From UMGS1696 sp964457685 (GTDB lineage: Bacteria > Bacillota > Clostridia > Oscillospirales > CAG-272), in contig CAYWFS010000007.1 of the NCBI GenBank assembly GCA_964457685.1, positions 1 to 55,194 on the forward strand: 55,194 nucleotides of DNA, read 5' to 3'. Under the pieces are notes generated by a model, which was not told the DNA's origin, searched no databases, and saw only the letters and a list, made by a program, of their open reading frames with translations. The position numbers and the translations under genes are program-made. Shown piece by piece: positions 1-8,676 of the stretch; positions within the stretch are counted from its first letter, which is position 1; the number at the start of each line of letters is the position of its first letter.

Positions 1-5
1 GTGGC

Positions 6-1289
6 TTATTGCACTTTTTCCAGCTTCACCACACACTCGCAATGCTTTGTGAAAGGGAAGAGGTTCACGGGGATTGCACGATTGATTTTGTATCCGTTTT
101 CCGAAAAATATTTTAAATCTCGTGCAAGTGTCTGAGGATTGCATGAAACGTAAATCAGACTTCTCGGGGCAAGCTTTACTATGTCGTTGCACATTTTCTT
201 TGACAGACCGGCACGAGGAGGATCTACTGTAATGAGTTCCGGAGTGCTTCTGCCGTTCAGCTTTTCATTAAGACTTGCGGAATCGCCGACGTAAAATCTT
301 ATATTTTCGATACAGTTGAGAGCGGCATTATATTTTGCGTCCATAATGGAATCGGGGTTGATTTCTATTCCTATGAACTTCTTTTTCGGATGACGTTTTG
401 CGATGGATAGTCCGATAATTCCGGAACCGCAATACAGATCCGCCGCACTTGTAAATTCAAGATTGTCCGTCATGTCTAATACGATTTCAAGGAGCTTTTC
501 AAAGGCAGGGGTGTTGACTTGACGAAATGCCTCCGAAGAGAATCGCATTTTTATATCCCCGATTACATCGGTTATGTATGAATGCTCATTTTTTCCACTT
601 ACAAAATTAACGGCTTCAATATTGCATATTCCGTCAAAGGCATTGCGAATATCATCGGTGAAGCTGTTCTTGAAGTTTGGCGAAGGGGATTTTTTTACAT
701 AAATAGACAGTGTGACATCGCCGTTTTTGTTGTCTCGAATATGCAGGTCTGTCGGGGTGAACATTTCAAGCTTTGCGACAACCGAATTCATATAATCTAC
801 AATTGTCAAAAATACGTTTTTGCATAATTTGCAATTGCCGATATTTACGGCGAGGTTGGATTTTTCCGAATAGAATGCAAACTTGCCATCGATATAGTGT
901 AATGTTACGTTGTTTCTGTATTCTTTGCGTTCATTGCATGATACGGTTTCTTCTACAAGACTCGGGTCAATGCCCATGCGACGAAATGCGGAAGCTACAG
1001 CCTTTTGTTTTATAATATTCTCGTGTTCAAAGTTAATGTTGCTAAGAGTACATCCTCCGCACATCGAAAAGCTTCCGCATTCTGGAACGATTCTATGCGG
1101 TGACGGTTCGATAATTTCTGCAATTTCCGCTGTGTAGTAGTTCTTTTCGTGAGAGGTGATTCTGATTTTTGCATTGTCTCCGTCAACAGCACCGCGAACA
1201 AATACAACTGCGGAATCAATTTTTGCAATTCCGAAGCCGTTTTCGTTCATATCCGATATTTTTACGTTAAATATGTCGTTAATTTCCAT
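6..1289 (-). CDS. rlmD: 23S rRNA (uracil-5-)-methyltransferase, RlmD/RumA type
   Basis: SAM-dependent methyltransferase that makes 5-methyluridine in 23S rRNA. An N-terminal TRAM-like beta domain is followed by iron-sulfur cysteines (C71, C77, C80 in CGSFSMCGGC, plus a CKLC near residue 153). The Rossmann SAM site reads LYCGSGIIGLS, the catalytic region contains DPPRAGL, and YVSCNPQTL carries the nucleophilic cysteine. Length (427 aa) is typical. I start at the ATG ending at 1289 because GAGG lies 5 nt upstream. An in-frame ATG at 1304 has no ribosome-binding site and is only about 8 nt from the predicted transcription start. In Bacillus the homologue modifies two uridines (RlmCD); which sites apply here cannot be read from sequence. 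Confidence 0.93.
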   Translation of the reverse strand: MEINDIFNVKISDMNENGFGIAKIDSAVVFVRGAVDGDNAKIRITSHEKNYYTAEIAEIIEPSPHRIVPECGSFSMCGGCTLSNINFEHENIIKQKAVASAFRRMGIDPSLVEETVSCNERKEYRNNVTLHYIDGKFAFYSEKSNLAVNIGNCKLCKNVFLTIVDYMNSVVAKLEMFTPTDLHIRDNKNGDVTLSIYVKKSPSPNFKNSFTDDIRNAFDGICNIEAVNFVSGKNEHSYITDVIGDIKMRFSSEAFRQVNTPAFEKLLEIVLDMTDNLEFTSAADLYCGSGIIGLSIAKRHPKKKFIGIEINPDSIMDAKYNAALNCIENIRFYVGDSASLNEKLNGRSTPELITVDPPRAGLSKKMCNDIVKLAPRSLIYVSCNPQTLARDLKYFSENGYKINRAIPVNLFPFTKHCECVVKLEKVQ

Positions 1290-1318
1290 TTTTTCCTCGG
1301 TCATATAGTTATGAATAA

Positions 1319-1347
1319 ATTATATTATATTTCGACCTTTATGTCAA
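1319..1347 (-). promoter_or_regulatory. Sigma-A promoter for rlmD
   Basis: On the minus strand TTGACA (1342-1347) is followed by a 17-bp spacer and TATAAT (1319-1324), a perfect consensus match. The predicted start near 1312 leaves a leader of about 23 nt to the ATG at 1289. Confidence 0.85.
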
Positions 1348-1421
1348 TCGGTTGCGTGGCGAAAAAAGCATTCTGAGCATATAATGAAACAAAAAGCTTA
1401 CGAAAAGAAAGGATTAACATT

Positions 1422-1649
1422 ATGTCGGAGTGTGTTGTCGCTATGCCGAGCAGAACCTCCGCAGAAAGAGGACGCAGAGCTGCGGTAATGGCGAAAATTG
1501 ATATAGAAATAGTGTCTATCGATCCGACGTTCACGAAAAAAGGCTGTTCGGTCGGAATAAAGGTGAAATGCGAGGACGCTGACCGCCTTATAGAGTTGCT
1601 TGATAAAAAGAAAATATCGTACGGTGATGTGATTGGGAGGTATCAATGA
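1422..1649 (+). CDS. DUF3343 protein (putative Se/S carrier-like)
   Basis: A 75-residue protein of the DUF3343 type, a family annotated as putative selenium/sulfur carriers. The family pattern is visible as a short alpha/beta fold with a 'PTFTKKGCSVGIKV' segment holding the conserved cysteine before the second half (ADRLIELLDKKKISY). AAAGGA lies 9 nt before the ATG. Its stop overlaps the start of the next gene by 4 bp, so it is translationally coupled to a cysteine-desulfurase-like enzyme, which suggests it receives sulfur or selenium from it. No selD or selenocysteine gene is in the window, so the cargo is open. Confidence 0.75.
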   Translation: MSECVVAMPSRTSAERGRRAAVMAKIDIEIVSIDPTFTKKGCSVGIKVKCEDADRLIELLDKKKISYGDVIGRYQ

Positions 1650-2767
1650 AGACGATCTACCTCGACAATGCCGCAACCACATATCCGAAGCCGCCGGAAG
1701 TAGTTCGTGAAGTTATGCGGTCGTTTGATAAAACCGGAAATCCAGGCAGAGGTACGCACAGATTGGCAGAACACTCGTCCGAGATTATCTACAATTGCCG
1801 AGAATCAGTTGCGGGGCTGTTTGCGGCAAATGCAGAAAATGTTGCATTTACAATGAATGCAACGCAGGCTCTTAATATGGCGATAAAAGGACTTGTAAAC
1901 AATGGTGATCATGTGCTGATAGACTCGTTTGCACATAACGCTTCATACAGACCTCTTGCGGAACTCTCACAAAGCGGTTATTGTAATTTTGATATATATG
2001 ACAGCAGAGATATAAATGACATAGAAAATAAACTGCGGTCGGAAACAAAGGTGCTTATTCTGACGCATCAGTGTAATATTTCATCGGATGTTGCGGATAT
2101 TGACAAAATCGGAGATATATGCAAGCGAAACGGTGTAAGGTTCATTGTAGACGCATCTCAAAGTGCAGGGCATATTCCGATAGATATGCAAAAGAGTAAT
2201 ATTACAACACTGTGTTTGCCCGGTCATAAGGGATTGTTTTCGCCGATGGGTGTCGGATTGCTTATCTCGGCAGACGGAATTGAATACAAAACTCTTATAG
2301 AGGGAGGTGCGGGAATCAACTCTCTCGATATAAATATGCCAGATGTTCTGCCCGAGAGACTTGAAGCGGGAACGCTGCCACTCCATGCAATAAGCGGATT
2401 GAATGCGGGAATCAAATATATCCGTAAAACCGGCATTGATGAGGTGAAAAGAAGAATCGAAAAGCTGTCGGAATACTATAATAGGCAAATGTCAAAAATA
2501 AACGGCATCAAAATATACGGCAAAAGCGACGGCTCGGTAATAAGCTTTAATGTGGAAAATCTCTCACCGTCATTTGTCGGACAAAAGCTGTCGGAATATG
2601 GAATATGTACAAGAACTGGATACCATTGTGCTCCTTTGGCTCATAACACGCTCGGAAGTCTCGAAAACGGTAGCGTAAGGTTGAGTCTGTCGCTGATGAA
2701 CACAAAAAGAGAGGCGGAAATATTTGCCGATGTGCTTGAAAGAATAGTGAAAAAAGCAAAAAACTGA
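1646..2767 (+). CDS. Cysteine desulfurase family PLP enzyme (class V aminotransferase fold)
   Basis: A 373-aa PLP-dependent enzyme related to SufS/NifS and selenocysteine lyase. The N-terminus IYLDNAATTYPKP is the family signature. The PLP-binding lysine is in CLPGHKGLFSP and the probable persulfide-forming cysteine is in TRTGYHCAPLAH. GGAGG stands 5 nt before the ATG, and the start overlaps the DUF3343 gene by 4 bp. The usual iron-sulfur scaffold partners (sufU, nifU) are not adjacent, so a dedicated sulfur/selenium transfer role with the DUF3343 protein is more likely than general Fe-S assembly. That role is inference. Confidence 0.85.
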   Translation: MKTIYLDNAATTYPKPPEVVREVMRSFDKTGNPGRGTHRLAEHSSEIIYNCRESVAGLFAANAENVAFTMNATQALNMAIKGLVNNGDHVLIDSFAHNASYRPLAELSQSGYCNFDIYDSRDINDIENKLRSETKVLILTHQCNISSDVADIDKIGDICKRNGVRFIVDASQSAGHIPIDMQKSNITTLCLPGHKGLFSPMGVGLLISADGIEYKTLIEGGAGINSLDINMPDVLPERLEAGTLPLHAISGLNAGIKYIRKTGIDEVKRRIEKLSEYYNRQMSKINGIKIYGKSDGSVISFNVENLSPSFVGQKLSEYGICTRTGYHCAPLAHNTLGSLENGSVRLSLSLMNTKREAEIFADVLERIVKKAKN

Positions 2768-2795
2768 TATATTAGCACAAATCCCTTGCATTCGC

Positions 2796-2824
2796 TTGAC
2801 AAAAACCTTGTTATGGTGTATAAT
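2796..2824 (+). promoter_or_regulatory. Consensus sigma-A promoter
   Basis: TTGACA (2796-2801), 17-bp spacer, TATAAT (2819-2824). It drives the small unknown gene starting at 2868 and shows that the TTG at 2796 is a -35 box and not a start codon. Confidence 0.9.
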
Positions 2825-2867
2825 TAATATAATTATACTAAAATGCGAGAAAGGATATTGTGTACAC

Positions 2868-3182
2868 ATGGCTGAACGGATAATAGATAAGAAAAGCATA
2901 AAATCCACAGTTGACGGAAACTTTATTATGTATAAGAACCGTCCTATGGTTAGAGAAGACAACGTCATTTGCTATGGCAATCTGGCTGACAGATATGTTA
3001 TAAAAATGATAATAATGACCGAAAAAGAGTACAAGGGACATAATGTACCCGACCAGATATATTTGCAGCTGCTTGACGCTAAAGAGGACATCGTTGTTAA
3101 GGAGGGCATGAAAAGCGGACTTTATAATGCTCTCGACATCGGAATAGCTTGGCTTGACAGATATACCGAAAACAATAAATAA
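2868..3182 (+). CDS. Conserved hypothetical protein, 104 aa
   Basis: I do not recognise this protein. It is small and soluble-looking, with no signal peptide or membrane segment, and has alternating beta/alpha character (IYLQLLDAKEDIVVK, then a C-terminal helix with ALDIGIAWLDRY). The ATG at 2868 is chosen because GAGAAAGGA lies 12 nt upstream and a consensus promoter ends at 2824. A longer frame would start inside that promoter. The gene is a single transcription unit closed by a strong bidirectional terminator. Confidence 0.7.
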   Translation: MAERIIDKKSIKSTVDGNFIMYKNRPMVREDNVICYGNLADRYVIKMIIMTEKEYKGHNVPDQIYLQLLDAKEDIVVKEGMKSGLYNALDIGIAWLDRYTENNK

Positions 3183-3185
3183 AGC

Positions 3186-3232
3186 AAAAAAGAAGCTTGA
3201 TACGTTATTAAAACGTACTGAGCTTCTTTTTT
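3186..3232. terminator. Bidirectional intrinsic terminator
   Basis: A-tract plus AGAAGCT (ending 3197) pairs with AGCTTCT plus T-tract (3221-3232). A second inner stem TACGTT/AACGTA (3201-3216) lies inside. It serves both converging genes. Confidence 0.88.
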
Positions 3233-3237
3233 GTTGT

Positions 3238-5457
3238 TTATACAGCCGTCTGATTTTTCGGGGACATTTTCGACATTTGTCTCTGAGCCATAACAAGTCC
3301 GTAGTATATGCCTTGCTTTTTTATTAGCTCATCATGAGTACCGACTTCGGCAAGCTCACCCTTGTCAAGCACAATAAGTCTTGTTGCGTTTCTGAGGGTT
3401 GAAAGTCTGTGGGCGATGGCAAGAGTTGTTCTGTCTGCTATGAGCTTCTGTAGAGCGTCCTGAATCTGCTTTTCGGTTTCTGTATCGAGAGATGCTGTTG
3501 CTTCATCGAGAATCAGTATTCTGGGGTTGTGGAGTAAGGCTCTTGCGATTGCAATACGCTGTCTTTCACCACCGGAAAGCGAGTGACCTCTTTCACCGAC
3601 CTTTGTGTTGTACGCATTGGGAAGCTTCATTATAAAGCTGTGTGCTCCGGCAGCCTTTGCCGCTGTGATTACTTCGTCACGAGTTGCCGTGGGTTTTGCG
3701 TAGCATATGTTGTCATAAATAGTACCCGAGAACAGGAACGTCTCCTGAAGTACGACACCTATCTGAGAACGCAGAGACTGCTGAGAAATATCTCTTATAT
3801 CGATTCCGTCTATTTTTATACAACCATCGGAAACATCGTACATTCTCATAACGAGGTTTATAAGAGTTGATTTTCCGACACCGGATTTTCCGACGATACC
3901 TATCATTTCACCGGGCTTTATGTCAAGAGAGACGTTTTTGAGGACATATGAAGCCTTGTCGTAGCCGAATGATACGTTTTCAAGTGAAATATATCCCTCT
4001 ATATCGTGGTCGATAGCGTTTTCCTTGTCGGCTACATCGGAGTCTTCGTCAATAACATCGAATATCTTTACTATAGATGTCATTATCCATGTAAGTCTCC
4101 TCGGAACGGATGAGAACCAACGGAGAGGACCGTAGATTATGCTTACATATGATGAGAACTGGCTCATTTCACCGATGGTCATTTCACCGCCGATGATTTT
4201 GTTTCCGACATAGTAGAGAAGGAAGTATTCTCCGATTCCCATGAAGAAATCGAGGAAGGGCTGAACCTTGGCGAAAAATACCTCTGCCTTGATTTTTGTA
4301 TCCCTCTCGATTTGAGCAATGTCATCGTAACGATTGACTTCATGCTTTTCCATACCGAATGCCTTAACAACACGAATACCCGAGAAGGTGTCGTGAAGAA
4401 TGGTGTTCGCACGAGATTCCATTTGCCATTGTCTGTGGTACATCTGGTGTGTGAAGCGGTGGAAAAGCTTGTATGAATACATTACTATAGGGGTCGGGAG
4501 AATAATAAGAAGTGCGAGCTTCCAGTCGTAGGTAAAGAGGTATATGCCTACCGCTACGAGAATGAGAAGCTTTTCAACCATATTACCGAAGTCCTGAGAG
4601 ATGAATCTCGACAGGTTTGCGGTGTCGTTTGAAACACGGTTTATAAGCTCACCCGAGGTTCTTTTTGAAATTCTTGCAATGGAAAGCTTTTGAATTTTGT
4701 CGAAAACCATTTCTCTGAGCGTTACAACGATTCCGTTACTTGCCTTGATAAGAGCAACACTTCTTATCATAGACAAGAGCTGAGTAACGATGTATACGCC
4801 GAACATTGAAAGTATGACTGTAATATAGCCTGCGATTTTCGGCATTTCTGCGGCATTTATGTATTCGTCAACCAATATTCTGTTGATGTACGGTGGAATA
4901 AGATTTGCCGCCGCAATAAGGAAATAGAATGCTATTGAAAGATAAATAAGCTTGTGATAAGGCTTTGCCAATTTCCAAAGACGACCAAGATAATTTTTCT
5001 TGTCGGCACAATGCTCACATACACTTGAACCGGGACGATACTGTCTGTTACATTTCGGACAGCGTCTGTCTATATCCTTTTCGTAATCATAGGAAATTTC
5101 CTTTCCGGAGAGATATTTGTTTATCTCACGGGAGACAGCGGCATAAAAGTCAAGGTATTGCATATCGGAACGACAGAGCATATGCCACTTTCCGTCATTG
5201 TCCTTGTATTCTATGAACACACAGCCTATACCCTGACGAAAAACCAGTTCGCCGATTTCGGAAAGCTTGATTTCTTTTGACAAAGAACCGTTTTCGTATA
5301 TGGCGATTTTGTCGCGGAGAAGTGCTGCCGTGCCGTCTGTTTTTTCGCGTGATGATGTGGGAGTGAGATTAAAGTCAAAGGGAATAAGAATGTCGCTTTC
5401 TTTTAGGGAAGAGTCTATTCCGCAAAGCTTTTTTGTCAGATTTTGTCTGTTCTCCAT
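3238..5457 (-). CDS. ABC exporter half-transporter with N-terminal zinc-ribbon extension (unit member 3)
   Basis: A 739-aa fused membrane and ATPase half-exporter. Residues 1-130 form an extra soluble domain that looks beta-rich and PH-like. A zinc ribbon CPKC-x10-CEHC follows (C133, C136, C147, C150), then a six-helix transmembrane domain (about 170-450). The ATPase has Walker A GKSGVGKST, signature LSGGERQRIAIARALL, Walker B LILDEATASLD and switch IAHRLSTL, so its ATP site looks catalytically intact. It is the last gene of a minus-strand unit with a DUF1854 protein and a second exporter half carrying the same kind of extension, so the two probably form a heterodimer. Substrate unknown. Confidence 0.85.
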   Translation of the reverse strand: MENRQNLTKKLCGIDSSLKESDILIPFDFNLTPTSSREKTDGTAALLRDKIAIYENGSLSKEIKLSEIGELVFRQGIGCVFIEYKDNDGKWHMLCRSDMQYLDFYAAVSREINKYLSGKEISYDYEKDIDRRCPKCNRQYRPGSSVCEHCADKKNYLGRLWKLAKPYHKLIYLSIAFYFLIAAANLIPPYINRILVDEYINAAEMPKIAGYITVILSMFGVYIVTQLLSMIRSVALIKASNGIVVTLREMVFDKIQKLSIARISKRTSGELINRVSNDTANLSRFISQDFGNMVEKLLILVAVGIYLFTYDWKLALLIILPTPIVMYSYKLFHRFTHQMYHRQWQMESRANTILHDTFSGIRVVKAFGMEKHEVNRYDDIAQIERDTKIKAEVFFAKVQPFLDFFMGIGEYFLLYYVGNKIIGGEMTIGEMSQFSSYVSIIYGPLRWFSSVPRRLTWIMTSIVKIFDVIDEDSDVADKENAIDHDIEGYISLENVSFGYDKASYVLKNVSLDIKPGEMIGIVGKSGVGKSTLINLVMRMYDVSDGCIKIDGIDIRDISQQSLRSQIGVVLQETFLFSGTIYDNICYAKPTATRDEVITAAKAAGAHSFIMKLPNAYNTKVGERGHSLSGGERQRIAIARALLHNPRILILDEATASLDTETEKQIQDALQKLIADRTTLAIAHRLSTLRNATRLIVLDKGELAEVGTHDELIKKQGIYYGLVMAQRQMSKMSPKNQTAV

Positions 5458-5477
5458 TTTATGATCCTTTCGTCATA

Positions 5478-6029
5478 TCAGAGGAAGAGTTCGATTTTGT
5501 GATAACTTTTTCTGTCAAGCTTTTCGATGTCGGGAATTTCATATCTGTTTCCGTCTACATCGTTCACAAATATTCTTCCACCTCCGACCTTGAGAAGACT
5601 TTGGAAAGTATCTCGTAAGGTTATTTCCTGCTGTCCCTCGTCTGTGAGTATCGTCCAGTATGAATAGCCGAACTTATCTTTTGTCGAAAGTATCTGCTTT
5701 ATAACGGGAGTATAATATTTTCTGTCGATTTCAGCCTTGATAAGACGTGCGTTTTCCTCACCGAGAGCGTCAACATCCTCGATAAGTCCTATTTCCGCCG
5801 AATCTATGTCAAGCACGGATATATATGAATAGGGGAAATCGAACGGAAAAGCACGGTGCAGGAAGATTCTGTCATACTTTTTTTCGATTATATTTCCGTC
5901 ATCATCGGGAAGAGAGACTGTCATTGTAACAAAATCATTGACAAGCTCGAATACCGCATTTTCATGGGTTATGTATTTGACTGCAACAACTGCTTTAAGT
6001 GCGTTTGTTGATTTATTTGTATCTGCCAT
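5478..6029 (-). CDS. DUF1854 family protein
   Basis: A 183-aa soluble protein. Residues around 60-80 (YDRIFLHRAFPFDFPYSYIS) and the C-terminal IFVNDVDGNRYEIPD resemble the DUF1854 family, which in proteobacteria is annotated beside ABC transporters linked to cyanophycin metabolism. GGAGGA precedes the ATG. It sits between two exporter halves with only 20 and 30 nt of spacing, so it is most likely an accessory subunit or regulator of that transporter. No cyanophycin synthetase or cyanophycinase is seen in the window. The molecular function is unknown. Confidence 0.75.
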   Translation of the reverse strand: MADTNKSTNALKAVVAVKYITHENAVFELVNDFVTMTVSLPDDDGNIIEKKYDRIFLHRAFPFDFPYSYISVLDIDSAEIGLIEDVDALGEENARLIKAEIDRKYYTPVIKQILSTKDKFGYSYWTILTDEGQQEITLRDTFQSLLKVGGGRIFVNDVDGNRYEIPDIEKLDRKSYHKIELFL

Positions 6030-6059
6030 GGTTTATTTCCTCCGGTCGTTTATCTCTTT

Positions 6060-8366
6060 TCAGTCGGCTTCTATACCGATGTTCTTCATTGCTTCGAGCT
6101 GAAGCTTGTACAAATTAAAGTATATGCCTTTCTTTGAGAGCAATTCAAGATGTGTTCCCGACTCGGGCATTTTTCCGTTTTCTATTACAATAAGCTTGTC
6201 CGCATCACGAAGTGTCGAAAGTCTGTGGGCGATTGTTATAGTAGTTCTGCCTTCAGAGAGTTTTTCAAGGGCGGTCTGTATCTTGCGTTCGGTTTCTGTA
6301 TCCATGGCCGCTGTAGCTTCATCGAGAATGAGGATTTTCGGATTACGGAGTATTGCTCTTGCGATGGAAACACGCTGACGTTCTCCGCCGGAAAGATCTT
6401 TGTAACCGAAGCCTATCATAGTTGAGTACGCATCGGGAAGCTTTACGATAAAGTCGTGTGCTCCGGCTATCTTAGCGGCTTCTATTACCTCTGCCTCGGT
6501 AGCGTCGGGTCGAGCATACTTTATGTTTTCAAGAATTGTTCCCATGAACAGGTAGGTCTCCTGAGAAACAATTGCAACATTTCGTCTTAAATCCTCAAAT
6601 GCTATATCCTTTACGTTTATTCCGTCGATGAGTATTTCCCCGGCGGTAACGTCATAAAGTCGTATGAGAAGATTTGCGAGTGTTGATTTTCCGGCTCCCG
6701 TGTGACCTACTATACCGAGAGATTCGCCTTCGTTTACGCTAAACGAAACATTGTCGATAACCTTTCTTGTCTTGTCGTATGAGAAATCAACATTCTTGAA
6801 TTCAACAACACCGCGGCAGTTATCGAGATGCACAGGCTCTTCTGCTTCTACTACATCCGGCTTTGCATCCATTATCTCGATAAGTCTGCTCATAGCGTTA
6901 AGGCTGTCCGTGAACTGATATACCATGTCGAGGAATGAGTTGAGAGGAGAGAGAACCATGTTCATGTAGGAAATGAACAGAAGTAAAGTACCGTAGGTCA
7001 TTTTGCCCTGAATTACCATCCATCCTCCGCAGCCGAGAACTATGAGGTTGCTTATGTAAAACAGGAGTCCGAGGGACGGGAAAGCTATCGTACCGAAAGT
7101 GGAAGTCTCTTCTTCTATTTCGGCAAGATTTCTGCTGCTCTTGTCAAATCTTACGGTCTCGTCCTTTTCCTTCGAGAATGCCTTTACAACTCTCATACCG
7201 GTGAGAATGTCGGAAAGCACGGAGTTCATCTGTCTCGAACGTGTCCATCTCTTTGCGTGGAACTTATCCATCTTTCCGAATATGAACTTCATCGAGATTA
7301 TAATAAAGGGAACGGTGACAACGGTAAGCAGTGTGAGAACAGGATTCATTATTACCATCATCACAAGAATTACGACTACCTGAACGATATTAACGAGGTA
7401 ATACGGGACACCATCGCAGAAGAACCAATAAATGGTATTTGCATCTCGTGTTACCTGAGTCATGAGACCGCCTGTCTGACGGCTTGTGAAAAATGAAAGA
7501 GAAAGTCTTTCGATTGAACTGAAAATGACTTTTTTAAGATCGTATAAAAGCTTCGCCGCTATTTTTGTTGTGACAATGCTGTGTACTATGGAGATAAGCA
7601 TTGACAAAAGACGTGTCGATATTATGATACCGAGGACTAGGAAAATTTCTCCGTAATACTTACCCGTCTTGTTAAGTACTTCGTCATAGTAGAAGCTTGA
7701 CGAAACATAAGGCGTGATTATTCCGCAAATACTTGTAAAGACAAGCATGGCTATCATTGTGATGACCTCTGCCTTGTATTTGAGAATAAACTCCGCCGTG
7801 CGACGTATTATCTTGTTTTTGTCCATGCACTTCGGGCAAATCTTTCTGCTTTCATCAATGTACTTGCTTCCGCACTTGGGACAGAATGCATCGTCGTGGC
7901 GATTCCTTTTTTCCTTGTCGGGGGTAATCTTTCCTTCTATTTTCAGCTGCCCGATGAATCTTGAACAGGTAAAAAAGTCACCCTTGTAGGTGTTTGAAAG
8001 ATTTGTTATAAGTACATAGTGTCCGTCCTTATCCTTTGCGGTAAAGCGTGCGGAGGATATTTGTTCCTCTATCTTGAATTCGTCAAGCTCGGAAAGGTCG
8101 AATGCATCGTATGAGAGAAGCTCAAAGCGTCTGATTGCTTTTTTGCCTCTTCCTTTTTTCAGTGTAACCGAACCCGAAAAGACTATAACATCGCTGTCCG
8201 TACACAGAAGGTAGCAGTCACTGCGAACCATGTCACGATTTAAATCCGATTTTACACATAGCAGTATATCGGATTTCGCAATGCCTTTTTCGCTGAGGAC
8301 ATCCGCAATATCGTCGGGAACGCATGACGGCTCCACCGGATTAAAATACCATTGTTTTGTCGGCAT
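6060..8366 (-). CDS. ABC exporter half-transporter with N-terminal zinc-ribbon extension (unit member 1)
   Basis: A 768-aa half-exporter. Residues 1-155 are an extra soluble domain, then a zinc ribbon CPKC-x11-CPKC (C162, C165, C177, C180), a transmembrane domain (about 195-470) and an ATPase. The ATPase has Walker A GHTGAGKST, signature LSGGERQRVSIARAIL, Walker B LILDEATAAMD and switch IAHRLSTL, all canonical. AGGAG precedes the ATG, and a consensus promoter lies about 100 nt upstream. It is the first gene of the ABC-DUF1854-ABC unit. Both halves look catalytically competent, unlike the second exporter pair in this window. Confidence 0.85.
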   Translation of the reverse strand: MPTKQWYFNPVEPSCVPDDIADVLSEKGIAKSDILLCVKSDLNRDMVRSDCYLLCTDSDVIVFSGSVTLKKGRGKKAIRRFELLSYDAFDLSELDEFKIEEQISSARFTAKDKDGHYVLITNLSNTYKGDFFTCSRFIGQLKIEGKITPDKEKRNRHDDAFCPKCGSKYIDESRKICPKCMDKNKIIRRTAEFILKYKAEVITMIAMLVFTSICGIITPYVSSSFYYDEVLNKTGKYYGEIFLVLGIIISTRLLSMLISIVHSIVTTKIAAKLLYDLKKVIFSSIERLSLSFFTSRQTGGLMTQVTRDANTIYWFFCDGVPYYLVNIVQVVVILVMMVIMNPVLTLLTVVTVPFIIISMKFIFGKMDKFHAKRWTRSRQMNSVLSDILTGMRVVKAFSKEKDETVRFDKSSRNLAEIEEETSTFGTIAFPSLGLLFYISNLIVLGCGGWMVIQGKMTYGTLLLFISYMNMVLSPLNSFLDMVYQFTDSLNAMSRLIEIMDAKPDVVEAEEPVHLDNCRGVVEFKNVDFSYDKTRKVIDNVSFSVNEGESLGIVGHTGAGKSTLANLLIRLYDVTAGEILIDGINVKDIAFEDLRRNVAIVSQETYLFMGTILENIKYARPDATEAEVIEAAKIAGAHDFIVKLPDAYSTMIGFGYKDLSGGERQRVSIARAILRNPKILILDEATAAMDTETERKIQTALEKLSEGRTTITIAHRLSTLRDADKLIVIENGKMPESGTHLELLSKKGIYFNLYKLQLEAMKNIGIEAD

Positions 8367-8438
8367 AATTATTAAACTCCTATTAATAATGTGCTTATCA
8401 TAATGCGTGATTTATTTGCAATATGCACAACCTCGTAA

Positions 8439-8467
8439 ATTATATATCATAATCGAAAGAATGTCAA
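8439..8467 (-). promoter_or_regulatory. Sigma-A promoter for the ABC-DUF1854-ABC unit
   Basis: On the minus strand TTGACA (8462-8467), a 17-bp spacer, TATAAT (8439-8444). The predicted start near 8432 gives a leader of about 65 nt. Confidence 0.88.
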
Positions 8468-8569
8468 TGTATTATTAAAATTTAACTGTAAAAATTTAAT
8501 TATTGTCGTGCCTGAGAGAGCAAAATCCCAAAATAGTGCCGCCGATAGAAAAGAATTGTTGAATCGGTA

Positions 8570-8598
8570 TATACAAAAAACATATTTTATGATATAAT
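8570..8598 (+). promoter_or_regulatory. Probable promoter for the glycosidase/MoxR operon
   Basis: TATACA (8570-8575, 4 of 6 bases), 17-bp spacer, TATAAT (8593-8598). The leader to the ATG at 8677 would be about 70 nt. Confidence 0.55.
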
Positions 8599-8676
8599 GA
8601 AGAAACCGTAAAAAGCCGATACTTATGAAAGGAAGACGCACTGTTTTCAGTATAATGAACTCTGCGTATCTGGACT

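Larger units (their letters stand above)
8367..8676. other. Divergent intergenic region
   Basis: This 310-bp AT-rich gap separates the ABC-DUF1854-ABC unit from the glycosidase operon. It holds a consensus minus-strand promoter and a weaker plus-strand promoter (listed separately). I find no RNA gene or protein-coding frame with a ribosome-binding site in it. Confidence 0.6.
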
